From positions 3,100,001-3,164,000 of the forward strand of contig NZ_BAABIS010000001.1 in the NCBI RefSeq assembly GCF_039542905.1: a stretch of DNA of 64,000 nucleotides, written 5' to 3'. Below the pieces are notes generated by a model. It did no database searches, was not told where the DNA came from, and worked only from the letters and a program-made list of their open reading frames with translations. The translations under genes and the position numbers were made by a program. The DNA comes from Kitasatospora terrestris. Its GTDB lineage: Bacteria > Actinomycetota > Actinomycetes > Streptomycetales > Streptomycetaceae. Each line of letters opens with the position of its first letter. Within the stretch, counting starts at the first letter, position 1. Below are positions 1 through 9,162 of the stretch, piece after piece.

Positions 1-569
1 ACGGCCACCGCCGGCCCGGTCAGGCCGAGGCAGTACGAGATCCGGCCGGCCGCGAAGCTGTGCCCGTTGCCGGTGGCCCAGTAGGCGTCCAGGTCGCCGG
101 TCTGCCAGTCGCGGTAGTCCTGGCCGCCGGTGATGCCGACCCAGACGCCGACCTTGGCGTCGCCGAGCCGCGCGGGGGGCAGGGCGGCGTCCTCCAGTGC
201 CTCCCAGGCGACTTCGAGGAGCAGCCGGTGCTGCGGGTCGACGGCCCGGGCCTCGCGCGGGCTGATCCCGAAGAAGTCGGCGTCGAAGTCGAGCACCTCA
301 TCCAGGAAGCTTCCCTGGTTGGGCAGTTCGGCCCATTCGGCGGCGAACGGCGCGAGCCGCTGCTGCGGCCGGGCGCGGACCAGGTCGCGTCCGTCGCGCA
401 GGGCGCGCCAGTAGCCGTCGAGGTCGGTGATCCCGCCGGGAAGGCGCAGGCCGGCGCCGACGACGGCGAGCGGCCGGCGGTCTCCGGCGGCGTCCAGCTG
501 GGCGCGCAGCTGCTTGATGGTCTCCATCGCCCGGGTGAGTGGTGTCGCGGTGGTCTTGCTGGGTTCCAT
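1..569 (-). CDS. Type I polyketide synthase, N-terminal part (runs off the left edge)
   Basis: Only the first 189 residues are inside the window. They begin with a short helical stretch (about residues 10-30, TRAMETIKQLRAQLDA) that looks like an N-terminal PKS docking helix, followed by the start of a ketosynthase domain (PLAVVGAGLRLPGG, then [17 protein letters not shown]). The KS active-site cysteine lies beyond the edge, so activity cannot be judged. The ATG at 567-569 is 42 bp downstream of the stop of the preceding PKS gene, so the two are almost certainly co-transcribed, and this protein probably receives the chain from that PKS. An N-terminal docking helix argues for assembly-line handover rather than a free-standing iterative enzyme, but its partner helix is not obvious at the C-terminus of the preceding protein. 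Confidence 0.93.
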   Translation of the reverse strand, partial: MEPSKTTATPLTRAMETIKQLRAQLDAAGDRRPLAVVGAGLRLPGGITDLDGYWRALRDGRDLVRARPQQRLAPFAAEWAELPNQGSFLDEVLDFDADFFGISPREARAVDPQHRLLLEVAWEALEDAALPPARLGDAKVGVWVGITGGQDYRDWQTGDLDAYWATGNGHSFAAGRISYCLGLTGPAVA

Positions 570-611
570 GGGTGTTCTCACAGTCCTCGTGAGCTAGTGG
601 GTGGCCGGGGC

Positions 612-3600
612 TCAGGCGGTGGTGGCCGGCTCCTCCGCCAGCCGGTCGCACAGCACCTCGGCGAGGGCGCGCGAACTCCCGTACGTCCACAGCAGGGTGG
701 GCGAGAGCTTGAGGCCGAACGCGGCCTCCAGGCGGTTGCGCAGTTCCAGACCCATCAGCGAGTCCAGGCCGAGCGCCTTGAACGGGGTCTCCCGGTCGAT
801 CGCGGCCGGGTCCAGCCGCAGCACGCGGCCGGCCAGTTCGCGGACCTTCTGCTCGGCGAGCGCGGGGCGCTCGCCCTCGGCCGCGGCCAGCAGCGCGCTG
901 CGGAACTCGCCGCCGCCGGTGGCGCCGCCGCCCTGCCGGGAGGCCTCCCGGAGCACCTGCCAGCTGCGCAGGGCGGCGGTGTCGGGGTAGGCATCGAACC
1001 ACTGGCGCAGGTTGAGCGGGACGTACCCGACGACCTGCTCGCCGCCGCGCCTCAGCAGCCGGCCGAGGGCGGCCCAGGCCTCGTCGGCGGTGAAGCCGCC
1101 CATGCCGCGTTCGGCGAGCCGGGCGCCGCGGTTGGCGTCCTGCGCGGCGAGGCCGATCTCCTCGAACGGGCCCCACTGGACGCTGAGCGCGGGCAGTCCG
1201 CGCCGGCGCCGCTGTTCGGCGAGGGCGTCGAGGTAGGCGTTGCCCGCGGCGTACGCGGCCTGGCCGGCGTTGCCGATCAGCGCGGCGGCCGAGGAGAACA
1301 GCACGAACAGGTCGAGCGGGTCGCCGTCGGTGGCGGCGTCCAGGTTGCGGGCGCCGTCGACCTTCGGGGCGAGGACGCGCTCCAGCTGCTCGGGGCGCAG
1401 GTTGAGCACGGTGGCGTCGTCGAGCAGACCGGCGGCGTGGAACACGCCGCGCAGCGGCGGGAGTTCGCTCCGCACCCGGGCCAGTGCGGCGTCCAGCGAG
1501 GAGGCGTCGGCGACGTCCGCCGCCACCACCTCGACCAGCGTGCCGTGCTCGCGCAGGGCGGCGATCCGCTTCTCGGCGTCCTCGGACGGCGCGGAGCGGC
1601 CGAGCAGGGCGAGCGCCCCGGCGCCGTTCGCGGCGAGGTGTTCGGCGAGCGAGAGGCCGAGTGCGCCGAGGCCGCCGCTGAGCAGGTAGGTGCCGTCGGC
1701 GCGGAACCGGCCGCCGGGCAGCGGCTCGGGGGCGACGGCGGTGACGGTGGCCGGGTCGCGGAGCACGAACTTGCCGATGTGGCTGCCGCGCGACATCTCC
1801 CGCAGCGCCTCCGCCGCCTCGGTGAACGGGTAGGCGTTGACCGGGAGTTCTTCGATCTCCTCGGCCGCGACCAGGTCCCAGACCTCGGCGAACAGCTTGG
1901 CGAAGCGGGCGGGGCGGCGGTCCATCAGGCCGGCCAGGTCGACGGCGGCGACGGTGATGCCCTTGCGGAAGGCGCCCAGGCTGATCGAGCGCTCGGCGTA
2001 GATGTCCTTCTTGCCGACCTCGACGAACCGGCCGTCCTCGGCCAGCACCTCCAGGCCGAGCGGGATCGCCGCGCCGGTCAGCGAGTTGAGCACCACGTCC
2101 ACGCCGCGCCCGCCGGTGGCCGCCAGGGTCCGCGACGCCCAGTCCAGGTCCCGCGAGTCGAAGACGTCGGCGATGCCGAGGCCGCGCAGGTAGGCGCGCT
2201 TGGACGCGCTGCCGGCGGTGGCGATCACCCGGGCGCCGCGGGCCTGGGCGATCCGGACGGCGGCCAGGCCGAGTCCGCCGGTGGCGGAGTGGATCAGGAC
2301 GCTCTCGCCCTGCTCCAGCCCGGCCAGGCCGTCCAGCGCGTACCAGGCGGTGGCCAGCACCAGCGGCAGCGCGGCGGCGGCCGCGTCGGTGAGGTGGGCG
2401 GGCACCGGCTGGGTGTGCTCGGCCCGCACGGTGACGTACGAGGCGATCGAGCCGAAGACGCAGGCCACCACCCGGTCGCCGACCGCGACGCCGGTGACGC
2501 CCTCGCCGACGGCGGTGACGGTGCCGGCGCACTCGCCGCCGAGCAGGTCGGCGCCGGCCGAGGAGTCGGGGTAGGTGCCCATCGCCTTCATCACGTCGAT
2601 GAAGTTGAGCGCGGCGGCACTGACCCGCACCTCGACGTGGCCGGGCGCCGGGGCTCGGCGGGTGAGCGGCTTGAAGGCGAGGCCGTCCCAGAAACCGGGC
2701 TTCTCGGGCACCAGCCGGAAGGGCTGCTCGGGGGTGCGCCAGGCGGGCGCGGCACGGTCCTCGTCCTCGTCCTCGCCGCGGACCAGCCGGCCGACGTACC
2801 GGACGCCGTCGCGCAGCGCGGCCTGGTCCTCGCCCTCGTCGAAGCCCAGCTCGGCGGCGGCCGCGGCGAGCTGCCCGGCGGCGACGTCCAGCAGGGCGGG
2901 CCGCAGTTCGGGGTGTTCGCGGCGCAGCACCCGGGTGAAGCCCCAGTACAGGGCGGCGCCGGGGTCGGGGTGGTCGCCCGGGGCGACGGCCTGGGCGTCC
3001 TGGGTGAGGACGGTGAGCCGGGGCGGGGTGGCCATCGCGGTGGCGGCCCGGACCAGCGCGGTCAGGGCGAGCAGGCCGGCCCGCTGGGCGGGCAGGCCGG
3101 CGGCGGTGGCGGGGGCGGCGAAGACCAGTTCGGCGGGCGCGACGGCGCGCAGCGCCGCGGTGAGCGCGGCCTCGTCCCGGTCGGCGGCGCCGAGCACCGC
3201 GCCGGCGCCCAGCGCCTCGGCGAGCCGGTCGGCGGCCGGGTCGTCGGCGGCGGTGGCCACCAGCCACGGGCCCTCGCCGGCCTCGGTGTCGGCGGCGCGC
3301 TCCTGCGGGCGGAAGCGCAGCCGGTGCAGCCGTTCGGCGTCGGAGACCTCGGCGGGGCCGCTCTCCAGGCGCTGCAGGCGCAGTCCGGCGAGGACGGCGA
3401 GCGGCTGCCGCTCGGCGTCGTACAGGTGGAGGTCGACGAGCCCGGTCTCCCGGCGGACGGCGTACGACCAGACCTCGGCCACCGGCTCGGCGAGGTCCTG
3501 CAGCAGGTGGATCGCGTCGACGGAGACCGGGACGACGGTGTGGCCGTCGTCCTCCAGGGTCAGCGAGACCTGGAGGGCGGCGTCCAGCAGCGCCGGGTGC

Positions 3601-6600
3601 AGGGTGTGCGGGCGGGCGCCGGCCCGGCAGCGCTCGGGCAGCCGGACCCGGCCGAGCGCGGCGTCGTCGGTGACGTGCACGCCGTCCAGGCCCTGGAAGG
3701 AGGGGCCGTAGTGGAGGCCGCGGGCCGCGCAGGCGGCGTAGAAGTCCTCGGCGGAGAGCGGCTCGTCCTCGGCGAGCGCGGCCGGGAAGGCCGGGGCGGC
3801 GACCTGGTCCGCGCGGCGCTGGTGGAGCCGGGCGGTGGCGTGCTCGGTCCAGCCGGTGGTGCCGGCGGGCAGCGAGAGCAGGGTGAAGCTGCCGCCCTCG
3901 GTGATGTCGTCGCGCCAGAGCACGGCGAGCCGGGCGGCCCCGTCGGCGCCGAGGGTGAGGTCGCGGTGGAAGACGAGCGGGGCGACGGTGCCCGGGACGG
4001 CGCCGGTGCGGGCGTACGCGGTGGAGAGGGCGAGCGCGGCCATCGCGGCGCCGGGCAGCACCACGGCCTCGTCCACCTTGTGGTCGGCGAGCCACGGCAG
4101 GTCGGCGGTGGAGATCTCCAGCGCGCCCTGCCAGCTGTCCTGTTCGAAGGCGCCGGGGGTGAGTTCGACCTCGAGTCCGCGCTGTCCGCCGGTGCGGGCA
4201 CGGCCGGGGGCGACCCAGTAGCTCTCCTCCTGCCACGGGTAGCCGGGTACGGCGGCGAACTCCCCCGCCGAGCGGCGGACGAACGGCTCCAGGCCGGCCA
4301 CGAAGCCGCGGGCGAGGGCGAGTTGCAGGTCGGTGCGGCTGCCCTGCTCGCGGCGCAGGGTGGAGAGCACCGCGGGCGGCTCGGCGCGCAGCGCGGCGAG
4401 CTGCTCGACGGCGGGGGCGAGGATCGGGTGCGGGCTGATCTCCACCACGTGGGTGACGCCCTCGTCGAAGAGCCGGCCCATCGCGTCGGCGAACAGCACC
4501 GGGCGGCGCAGGTTGTCCACCCAGTACGCAGTGTCCATCTCGGGCCCGGTCAGCGGTTCGACCCGGACGGTGGACATCAGGCCGATCTCCCCGGCGCGCG
4601 GGGCGACGTCGGCGAGGGCGGCCAGCAGGTCCTCGCGCAGCTCGTCCATCTGCGGGCTGTGCGAGGCGTAGTCGACGTTGACCAGGCGGCAGAAGGTGCC
4701 CTCCGCCTCCAGGATCTCCTTGAGCATCAGCACCGCGTCGGTGTAGCCGGAGAGCACGCAGGAGGAGGGGCCGTTGTTGACGGCCAGCGACACCTGCTCC
4801 TCGAAGCCCTCCAGGGCCCGGTGGGCGCCCTCGACGTCCAGGTCGACGGCGAGCATCCGGCCGTTGCCGGAGGTCCGGCGGGCGATGGCGCTGCGCCGGG
4901 CCATCACCTTGGCGCCGTCCTCGTACGAGAGGATGCCGGCGAAGGTGGCGGCGGTGACCTCGCCCTGGCTGTGGCCGACCACCACGTCGGGGGTGACGCC
5001 GGAGGCCCGCCAGCGCTCGGCGAGGCCCAGCGACATCGCCCAGAGCACCGGCTGCAGCATGTCGATCCGGGTGGTCCACTCGTCGCCGGCGGCGCCGGAG
5101 ACCAGGGCCGCCAGGTCCCACCCGAACCACGGGCGCAGCGCCTCGCCGCAGCGGTCCACGGTGGCGGTGAACACCGGGTCGTGGCCGTACAGTTCGCGGC
5201 CCATGCCGGCCCACTGCGAGCCCTGGCCGGGGAAGACGAAGGCGGTCCTGCCGCGGGTGCGGGCCCGGCCGGTCACCACGCCGGGCAGCTCGGCCCCGGG
5301 GTTCTCGGCGTAGCCGCGCAGGCCCTCGGCGAGCTCCTGCGCATCCGCCCCGACCACGGCGGCGCGCAGCGGGAAGGCGTCCCGGCGGGTGCCCAGGGTG
5401 TCGGCCGCGGCCAGCAGCCCGGCCCGGTCGGCGGGCAGTGCCCCGGCCAGCTCGGCGGCCAGGGCGCGCAGCGCCTCGGGGTGCTGGGCGGTCAGCGGCA
5501 GCAGCACCGGGGCGCCGTCGTCCTCGTCCGCCGCCGGCTCGACCGGCGGCGCGCTGCGCAGCACCACGTGGGCGTTGGTGCCGCCCCAGCCGAAGGAGTT
5601 GACGCCCATGTAGAGCTCGCCCTCGGCGGGCAGCTCCAGCGGCTCGCGGACGACCCGCAGGTTGAGCTCCTCGAACGGGATGTCGGGGTTGAGCTCCTCG
5701 GAGTGCAGGCTCGGCGGGACCAGCCGGTGCTTGAGCGAGAGCACCGCCTTGACCAGGCCGGCCATGCCCGCGGCGGCCTCCAGGTGGCCGACGTTGGTCT
5801 TCGCGGAGCCGACGCCGAGCGGGCCGAGGGCGCGGTCGCGGGCCTGGCCGAGGACGGTGCCGATGCCGCGCGCCTCGACCGGGTCGCCGCGCAGGGTGCC
5901 GGTGCCGTGCGCCTCGATGTACGAGAGCCTGTCGAGCGGGATCGCGCCGTCGCCGTACGCCTGCCGGAGCAGGTCGATCTGGCCGTCCGGGTTCGGCGTG
6001 ACCAGGCTGTCGCCGCCGCCGTCGTTGTTGACGGCGGTGCGGGCGATCACGGCGTGGATCCGGTCGCCGTCCCGCACGGCCTGCTCGACGGTCTTCAGGT
6101 AGAGCGCGATCACGCCCTCACCGCGCACGAAGCCGTCGGCGGCGGCGCCGAAGGCGTGGCAGCGCCCGGCCTTGGAGAGGCCGCCGAAGTGGGTGAGGCC
6201 GACCGAGACGTCCGGGGACATGATCAGGTTGACGCCGGCCACCACCGCGCCGTCGATCTCGCCGCGGCGCAGTGCCTGCCCGGCGAGGTGCAGGGCGACC
6301 AGCGAGGAGGAGCAGCCGGTCTCCACGGTGAGGCTGGGGCCGCGCAGCTTGAGGAAGTAGGAGAGCCGGGCGGCGATCACGTCGAGCGCGTTGCCGACCA
6401 GGCTGTGCTGGGTGGCGCCCTCGCCGCGGTCCTTGCGGAGGATCTCGTAGTCGTGCCAGGACGCGCCGACGTACACGCCGGTCCGCGAGCCGCGCAGGGC
6501 GGCGGCGGGGGTGCCGGCGTCCTCCAGGGCGCGCCAGCCGGCCTGCATCACCAGGCGCTGCTGCGGGTCGATGTCCTCGGCCTCGCGCGGGGAGATGCCG

Positions 6601-6836
6601 AAGAAGGTCGGGTCGAACCGGTCGACGCCCTCCAGGAAGCCGCCGACGGCCTGGACGGACTTCTCCGGGTCCAGCTGGGCGCTCGCGTCCCAGCGCTCCG
6701 GCGGGACGGGGCGGATGGCGTCGACGCGCTCCACCAGCACTCGCCAGAAGCTGTCCACGTCGGGTGCTCCGGGGAGGCGGGCGGCCATGCCGACGATGGC
6801 GATGGGCTGCTCGGGGTCACGGGTCTGCTCGGACAT
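612..6836 (-). CDS. Type I polyketide synthase, KS-AT-DH-ER-KR-ACP, fully reducing
   Basis: This 2074-residue protein is one complete reducing module. KS (about 10-430) has Cys175 in a VETGCSSS context and the two histidines in EAHGTGT (310) and NVGHLEA (351). AT (about 530-860) has GHSQGE with Ser623 and a YASH motif at 723-726, which in modular PKSs predicts methylmalonyl-CoA. DH (about 905-1180) has His919, but the HxxxGxxxxP motif reads [10 protein letters not shown], with Glu in place of Gly; Asp1085 is present. ER (about 1400-1700) has the [12 protein letters not shown] cofactor loop. KR (about 1712-1900) has [10 protein letters not shown] at 1805 (B-type) and Tyr1862/Asn1866. ACP (about 1985-2060) has GLDSL with Ser2026. 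There is no loading domain, no thioesterase and no clear docking tail. It lies 81 bp after the monooxygenase gene in the same operon. It should add a fully reduced, possibly methyl-branched unit, once or iteratively. Confidence 0.97.
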   Translation of the reverse strand: MSEQTRDPEQPIAIVGMAARLPGAPDVDSFWRVLVERVDAIRPVPPERWDASAQLDPEKSVQAVGGFLEGVDRFDPTFFGISPREAEDIDPQQRLVMQAGWRALEDAGTPAAALRGSRTGVYVGASWHDYEILRKDRGEGATQHSLVGNALDVIAARLSYFLKLRGPSLTVETGCSSSLVALHLAGQALRRGEIDGAVVAGVNLIMSPDVSVGLTHFGGLSKAGRCHAFGAAADGFVRGEGVIALYLKTVEQAVRDGDRIHAVIARTAVNNDGGGDSLVTPNPDGQIDLLRQAYGDGAIPLDRLSYIEAHGTGTLRGDPVEARGIGTVLGQARDRALGPLGVGSAKTNVGHLEAAAGMAGLVKAVLSLKHRLVPPSLHSEELNPDIPFEELNLRVVREPLELPAEGELYMGVNSFGWGGTNAHVVLRSAPPVEPAADEDDGAPVLLPLTAQHPEALRALAAELAGALPADRAGLLAAADTLGTRRDAFPLRAAVVGADAQELAEGLRGYAENPGAELPGVVTGRARTRGRTAFVFPGQGSQWAGMGRELYGHDPVFTATVDRCGEALRPWFGWDLAALVSGAAGDEWTTRIDMLQPVLWAMSLGLAERWRASGVTPDVVVGHSQGEVTAATFAGILSYEDGAKVMARRSAIARRTSGNGRMLAVDLDVEGAHRALEGFEEQVSLAVNNGPSSCVLSGYTDAVLMLKEILEAEGTFCRLVNVDYASHSPQMDELREDLLAALADVAPRAGEIGLMSTVRVEPLTGPEMDTAYWVDNLRRPVLFADAMGRLFDEGVTHVVEISPHPILAPAVEQLAALRAEPPAVLSTLRREQGSRTDLQLALARGFVAGLEPFVRRSAGEFAAVPGYPWQEESYWVAPGRARTGGQRGLEVELTPGAFEQDSWQGALEISTADLPWLADHKVDEAVVLPGAAMAALALSTAYARTGAVPGTVAPLVFHRDLTLGADGAARLAVLWRDDITEGGSFTLLSLPAGTTGWTEHATARLHQRRADQVAAPAFPAALAEDEPLSAEDFYAACAARGLHYGPSFQGLDGVHVTDDAALGRVRLPERCRAGARPHTLHPALLDAALQVSLTLEDDGHTVVPVSVDAIHLLQDLAEPVAEVWSYAVRRETGLVDLHLYDAERQPLAVLAGLRLQRLESGPAEVSDAERLHRLRFRPQERAADTEAGEGPWLVATAADDPAADRLAEALGAGAVLGAADRDEAALTAALRAVAPAELVFAAPATAAGLPAQRAGLLALTALVRAATAMATPPRLTVLTQDAQAVAPGDHPDPGAALYWGFTRVLRREHPELRPALLDVAAGQLAAAAAELGFDEGEDQAALRDGVRYVGRLVRGEDEDEDRAAPAWRTPEQPFRLVPEKPGFWDGLAFKPLTRRAPAPGHVEVRVSAAALNFIDVMKAMGTYPDSSAGADLLGGECAGTVTAVGEGVTGVAVGDRVVACVFGSIASYVTVRAEHTQPVPAHLTDAAAAALPLVLATAWYALDGLAGLEQGESVLIHSATGGLGLAAVRIAQARGARVIATAGSASKRAYLRGLGIADVFDSRDLDWASRTLAATGGRGVDVVLNSLTGAAIPLGLEVLAEDGRFVEVGKKDIYAERSISLGAFRKGITVAAVDLAGLMDRRPARFAKLFAEVWDLVAAEEIEELPVNAYPFTEAAEALREMSRGSHIGKFVLRDPATVTAVAPEPLPGGRFRADGTYLLSGGLGALGLSLAEHLAANGAGALALLGRSAPSEDAEKRIAALREHGTLVEVVAADVADASSLDAALARVRSELPPLRGVFHAAGLLDDATVLNLRPEQLERVLAPKVDGARNLDAATDGDPLDLFVLFSSAAALIGNAGQAAYAAGNAYLDALAEQRRRRGLPALSVQWGPFEEIGLAAQDANRGARLAERGMGGFTADEAWAALGRLLRRGGEQVVGYVPLNLRQWFDAYPDTAALRSWQVLREASRQGGGATGGGEFRSALLAAAEGERPALAEQKVRELAGRVLRLDPAAIDRETPFKALGLDSLMGLELRNRLEAAFGLKLSPTLLWTYGSSRALAEVLCDRLAEEPATTA

Positions 6837-6917
6837 GGTGGTGTCAACCTCTGGTCGGTGATGGGAGCGTGGCGGGCGCCCGGCCGTGCTCGGGGGGACG
6901 GCCGGGCACGGGCGGGG

Positions 6918-8168
6918 TCAGGCGCGGGCGGGCTCGACGTGCTCGGCGCCGGTGCGCCGGTCGGCCGGGTCGACGGGGTGCGGGGCGTTGATCACCCGGC
7001 CGAAGACCCGGTACTTGACCGGCAGCGCGTCCAGCGCGCGGAACCGGGCCCGACGGAGCCGGACCGGGAGCGGCGCGGACTGGGCCAGCGCCGCCTCCTG
7101 CATCCGCTGGTACTTGGTCACCTGCCGCTTGTGGGAACGGCGTTCGGTGACGAAGCGGGCGAAGACCGCCTCGGGCACGGTGGCGCCGGTCCGGGTGAGG
7201 GCGCGGGCGATCACCGGGGCGAGGCAGACCACGTCCTGGATGGCGAGGTTGACGCCCTGGCCGAGGATCGGGGTGACGGTGTGCGAGGCGTCGCCGATCA
7301 GGACCAGGCCGTCCTTGGCCCAGCGGTCCAGCTCGGCGGTGAAGATCTCCAGGAAGGAGGTGTCCTCCCAGGAGGTCAGGTGGGTCTCCAGCAGCGGGCG
7401 CAGCCGGGGGTCGATCGCGGCGATGCCGTCCCGGAAGGCCTCGAAGCCGGCGGACCGCAGTTCGCCGAGGCCGCGCTTGGGCAGGTTGTGCCCGACCCGC
7501 AGGAAGTCGGGGAAGGTGGGCAGCACCACCAGGTGCTTGTCGCGGTCGACGACCAGTTCCGCCTGCCGGCCCCAGCCGGCCGGGCGGGGCAGCTTGAAGG
7601 AGAGGAAGTCCCGCTCCATCGGGGTGATCAGGGCCTCCAGCCCGGCGGCCTTGCGGACCTTGGAGAAGCGGCCGTCGGCGCCGACCACCAGCCGGGCGCG
7701 GATCTCCAGCCGGGTGCCGTCCTTCTGCTTGAAGGTGGCGCCGAGCACCTTGCCGTCCTGCTCGACCAGGCCGGTGCAGGTGGTGCCGGAGAGGTACTCG
7801 AAGACCGGCTCGGCCTGCGCGGCCTCCTGGAAGATGCCGATCAGCGCGGGCTGCGGGATGTCGATCGGCAGGGTGTTGATCGGGAAGCGGCCGTAGTCCA
7901 GCGAGAAGACCCGGCGGCCCTCCATCCGCATGGTGACGCCGGTGGTCTCCAGGTAGCCGTGCCGCTCCAGCGCCGGGCCGAAGCCCAGCTGCCGCAGCGC
8001 CACCGCGCTCGGCGCGGCCAGGGTCTCGCCGCGGAAGTCGCGCTCCAGTCCGGTCTGCTTCTCGGCGAGGACGGTGCGGATGCCGCGGCGGGAGAGCAGC
8101 GCGCCGAGCAGGGCGCCGGCCGGGCCGCCGCCGACGATCAGGACGTCGGTCGTGCTGGTGCTGGTCAT
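6918..8168 (-). CDS. FAD-dependent monooxygenase of the PHBH/UbiH type
   Basis: A 416-residue class A flavoprotein monooxygenase. The Rossmann motif GGGPAG is at residues 13-18, the DG motif (GADGRFSKVRKAAG) at about 163-176 and the ribityl-binding GD motif (IGDASHTVTPILGQG) at about 291-305. There is no signal peptide or membrane segment. The start ATG overlaps the stop of the E2-like acyltransferase gene (ATGA), so the two are translationally coupled. The likely role is an oxygen-dependent tailoring step on the polyketide or tetronate, such as hydroxylation or epoxidation. The substrate cannot be read from the sequence. Confidence 0.93.
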   Translation of the reverse strand: MTSTSTTDVLIVGGGPAGALLGALLSRRGIRTVLAEKQTGLERDFRGETLAAPSAVALRQLGFGPALERHGYLETTGVTMRMEGRRVFSLDYGRFPINTLPIDIPQPALIGIFQEAAQAEPVFEYLSGTTCTGLVEQDGKVLGATFKQKDGTRLEIRARLVVGADGRFSKVRKAAGLEALITPMERDFLSFKLPRPAGWGRQAELVVDRDKHLVVLPTFPDFLRVGHNLPKRGLGELRSAGFEAFRDGIAAIDPRLRPLLETHLTSWEDTSFLEIFTAELDRWAKDGLVLIGDASHTVTPILGQGVNLAIQDVVCLAPVIARALTRTGATVPEAVFARFVTERRSHKRQVTKYQRMQEAALAQSAPLPVRLRRARFRALDALPVKYRVFGRVINAPHPVDPADRRTGAEHVEPARA

Positions 8169-8923
8169 GGGAGCTCCACGTGTTCGAGTCTGTCCTTGGT
8201 GCGGGCCAGGAGGTCGGAGGCCAGCGCGCCGTCCAGCAGGCGGTGGTCGAAGGTGAGCGAGAGGGTCAGCCGGGGTGCGATCCGCACCTCGCCGTCGACC
8301 GCGACGGGGACGTCGGCGATCCGGCCGACGCCGTAGCCGAGCGCCCCGGTGATCATCGGCAGGATGGCCCGGACCGGCTCGTGGCCGACCGAGGTGACCG
8401 AGAAGACTCCCTGCAGCCCGGTGCGGCGCACCGGGTCGCGGGTGGCCGCCCGGTACGCCAGCCAGGCCACCGGCAGCGGAAGCCTGGCGACCCGCAGCAG
8501 GTTGCGGAACGGCCCCTCGGGGTCGTCCAGCTCCGCGTCCTTGTAGGTGTCGAGCGCGGTCTGGATCTCCTCGACGGTGAGCGCCTGGGCGGACGGGACG
8601 ACCCCGGAGGCCACGCAGCGGGTGCCGTCCAGGGACTTGTCGAAGAGCACCTTGGCGTGGACCTGGTCCACGGTGGCCAGCCGCGGCCGGCGGCCGCCGA
8701 GCAGCACCGAGCGGGCCGGCGGGCAGTCGGCGACCACCTCGGCGGCCGCCTTGACCACGAACGCGGCGTAGCTGAGCTTGCCGCCGCTGGATGTCCGGGC
8801 GGCCTTCAGCGCGGTGGCGTCGACGTCGGTCAGCAGGTGGACGTGGGCGGTGGCCCGGGCGTCGCGCAGGAAGGTCAGGGTGCCGCGCCGGGCGGTCGGG
8901 AAGGGCGTGACGACGGCGTTCAT
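8165..8923 (-). CDS. E2-like acyltransferase (2-oxoacid dehydrogenase acyltransferase catalytic domain), tetronate type
   Basis: A 252-residue protein made only of the catalytic domain of 2-oxoacid dehydrogenase E2 enzymes; the lipoyl and subunit-binding domains are absent. The catalytic motif FDHRLLDG lies near the C-terminus (His227, Asp231). Proteins of this stripped-down kind are standard in tetronate clusters: agglomerin Agg4 acetylates the hydroxymethyl group of the tetronate before elimination to an exocyclic methylene. The ATG at 8921-8923 overlaps the ACP stop (ATGA), and the stop overlaps the monooxygenase start. A longer in-frame reading upstream of 8923 exists but would run inside the ACP gene and is compositionally shadow-like. 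No Agg5-type eliminating hydrolase is visible inside the window; it could lie beyond the left edge. Confidence 0.9.
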   Translation of the reverse strand: MNAVVTPFPTARRGTLTFLRDARATAHVHLLTDVDATALKAARTSSGGKLSYAAFVVKAAAEVVADCPPARSVLLGGRRPRLATVDQVHAKVLFDKSLDGTRCVASGVVPSAQALTVEEIQTALDTYKDAELDDPEGPFRNLLRVARLPLPVAWLAYRAATRDPVRRTGLQGVFSVTSVGHEPVRAILPMITGALGYGVGRIADVPVAVDGEVRIAPRLTLSLTFDHRLLDGALASDLLARTKDRLEHVELP

Positions 8924-9162
8924 CCCGCCGCCGCCCGGACGTCCTCGACCAGCGCGGCCAGGTCGGCGAGCAGTTCGGCCCGCATGAAGCGGTCGTAGTC
9001 GACCGGCTCGCCGAGCTCGCGCTCCAGGTAGACCAGCACCCGCAGGGCGTTGACCGAGTCCCACTCGGCGATGTCGGCGAGCGGCTGGTCCATCGACAGG
9101 GCGTCCTCGTCGAGGTCGAGCAGCTGGGCGACGACCTCTCTCACCACCTGGTCAGACGACAC
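8920..9162 (-). CDS. Stand-alone acyl carrier protein (glyceryl carrier)
   Basis: An 80-residue ACP with the phosphopantetheine attachment serine at Ser36 in AEWDSVNALRVL. The GTG start at 9160-9162 has a strong AGGAGG site about 8 bp upstream and overlaps the end of the FkbH-like gene by 11 bp. In tetronate systems (RK-682, tetronomycin, agglomerin) such an ACP carries the glyceryl group made by the FkbH-like enzyme from 1,3-bisphosphoglycerate. The position directly between the FkbH-like and E2-like genes supports this role. Confidence 0.94.
   Translation of the reverse strand: MSSDQVVREVVAQLLDLDEDALSMDQPLADIAEWDSVNALRVLVYLERELGEPVDYDRFMRAELLADLAALVEDVRAAAG

Noticed and set aside
60..8336. 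A 2758-codon open frame on the plus strand opposite the polyketide genes
   Set aside because: It is a GC-driven shadow: the residue mix is Gly/Ala/Arg/Gln-rich without any domain, whereas the opposite strand encodes full PKS and tailoring enzymes.
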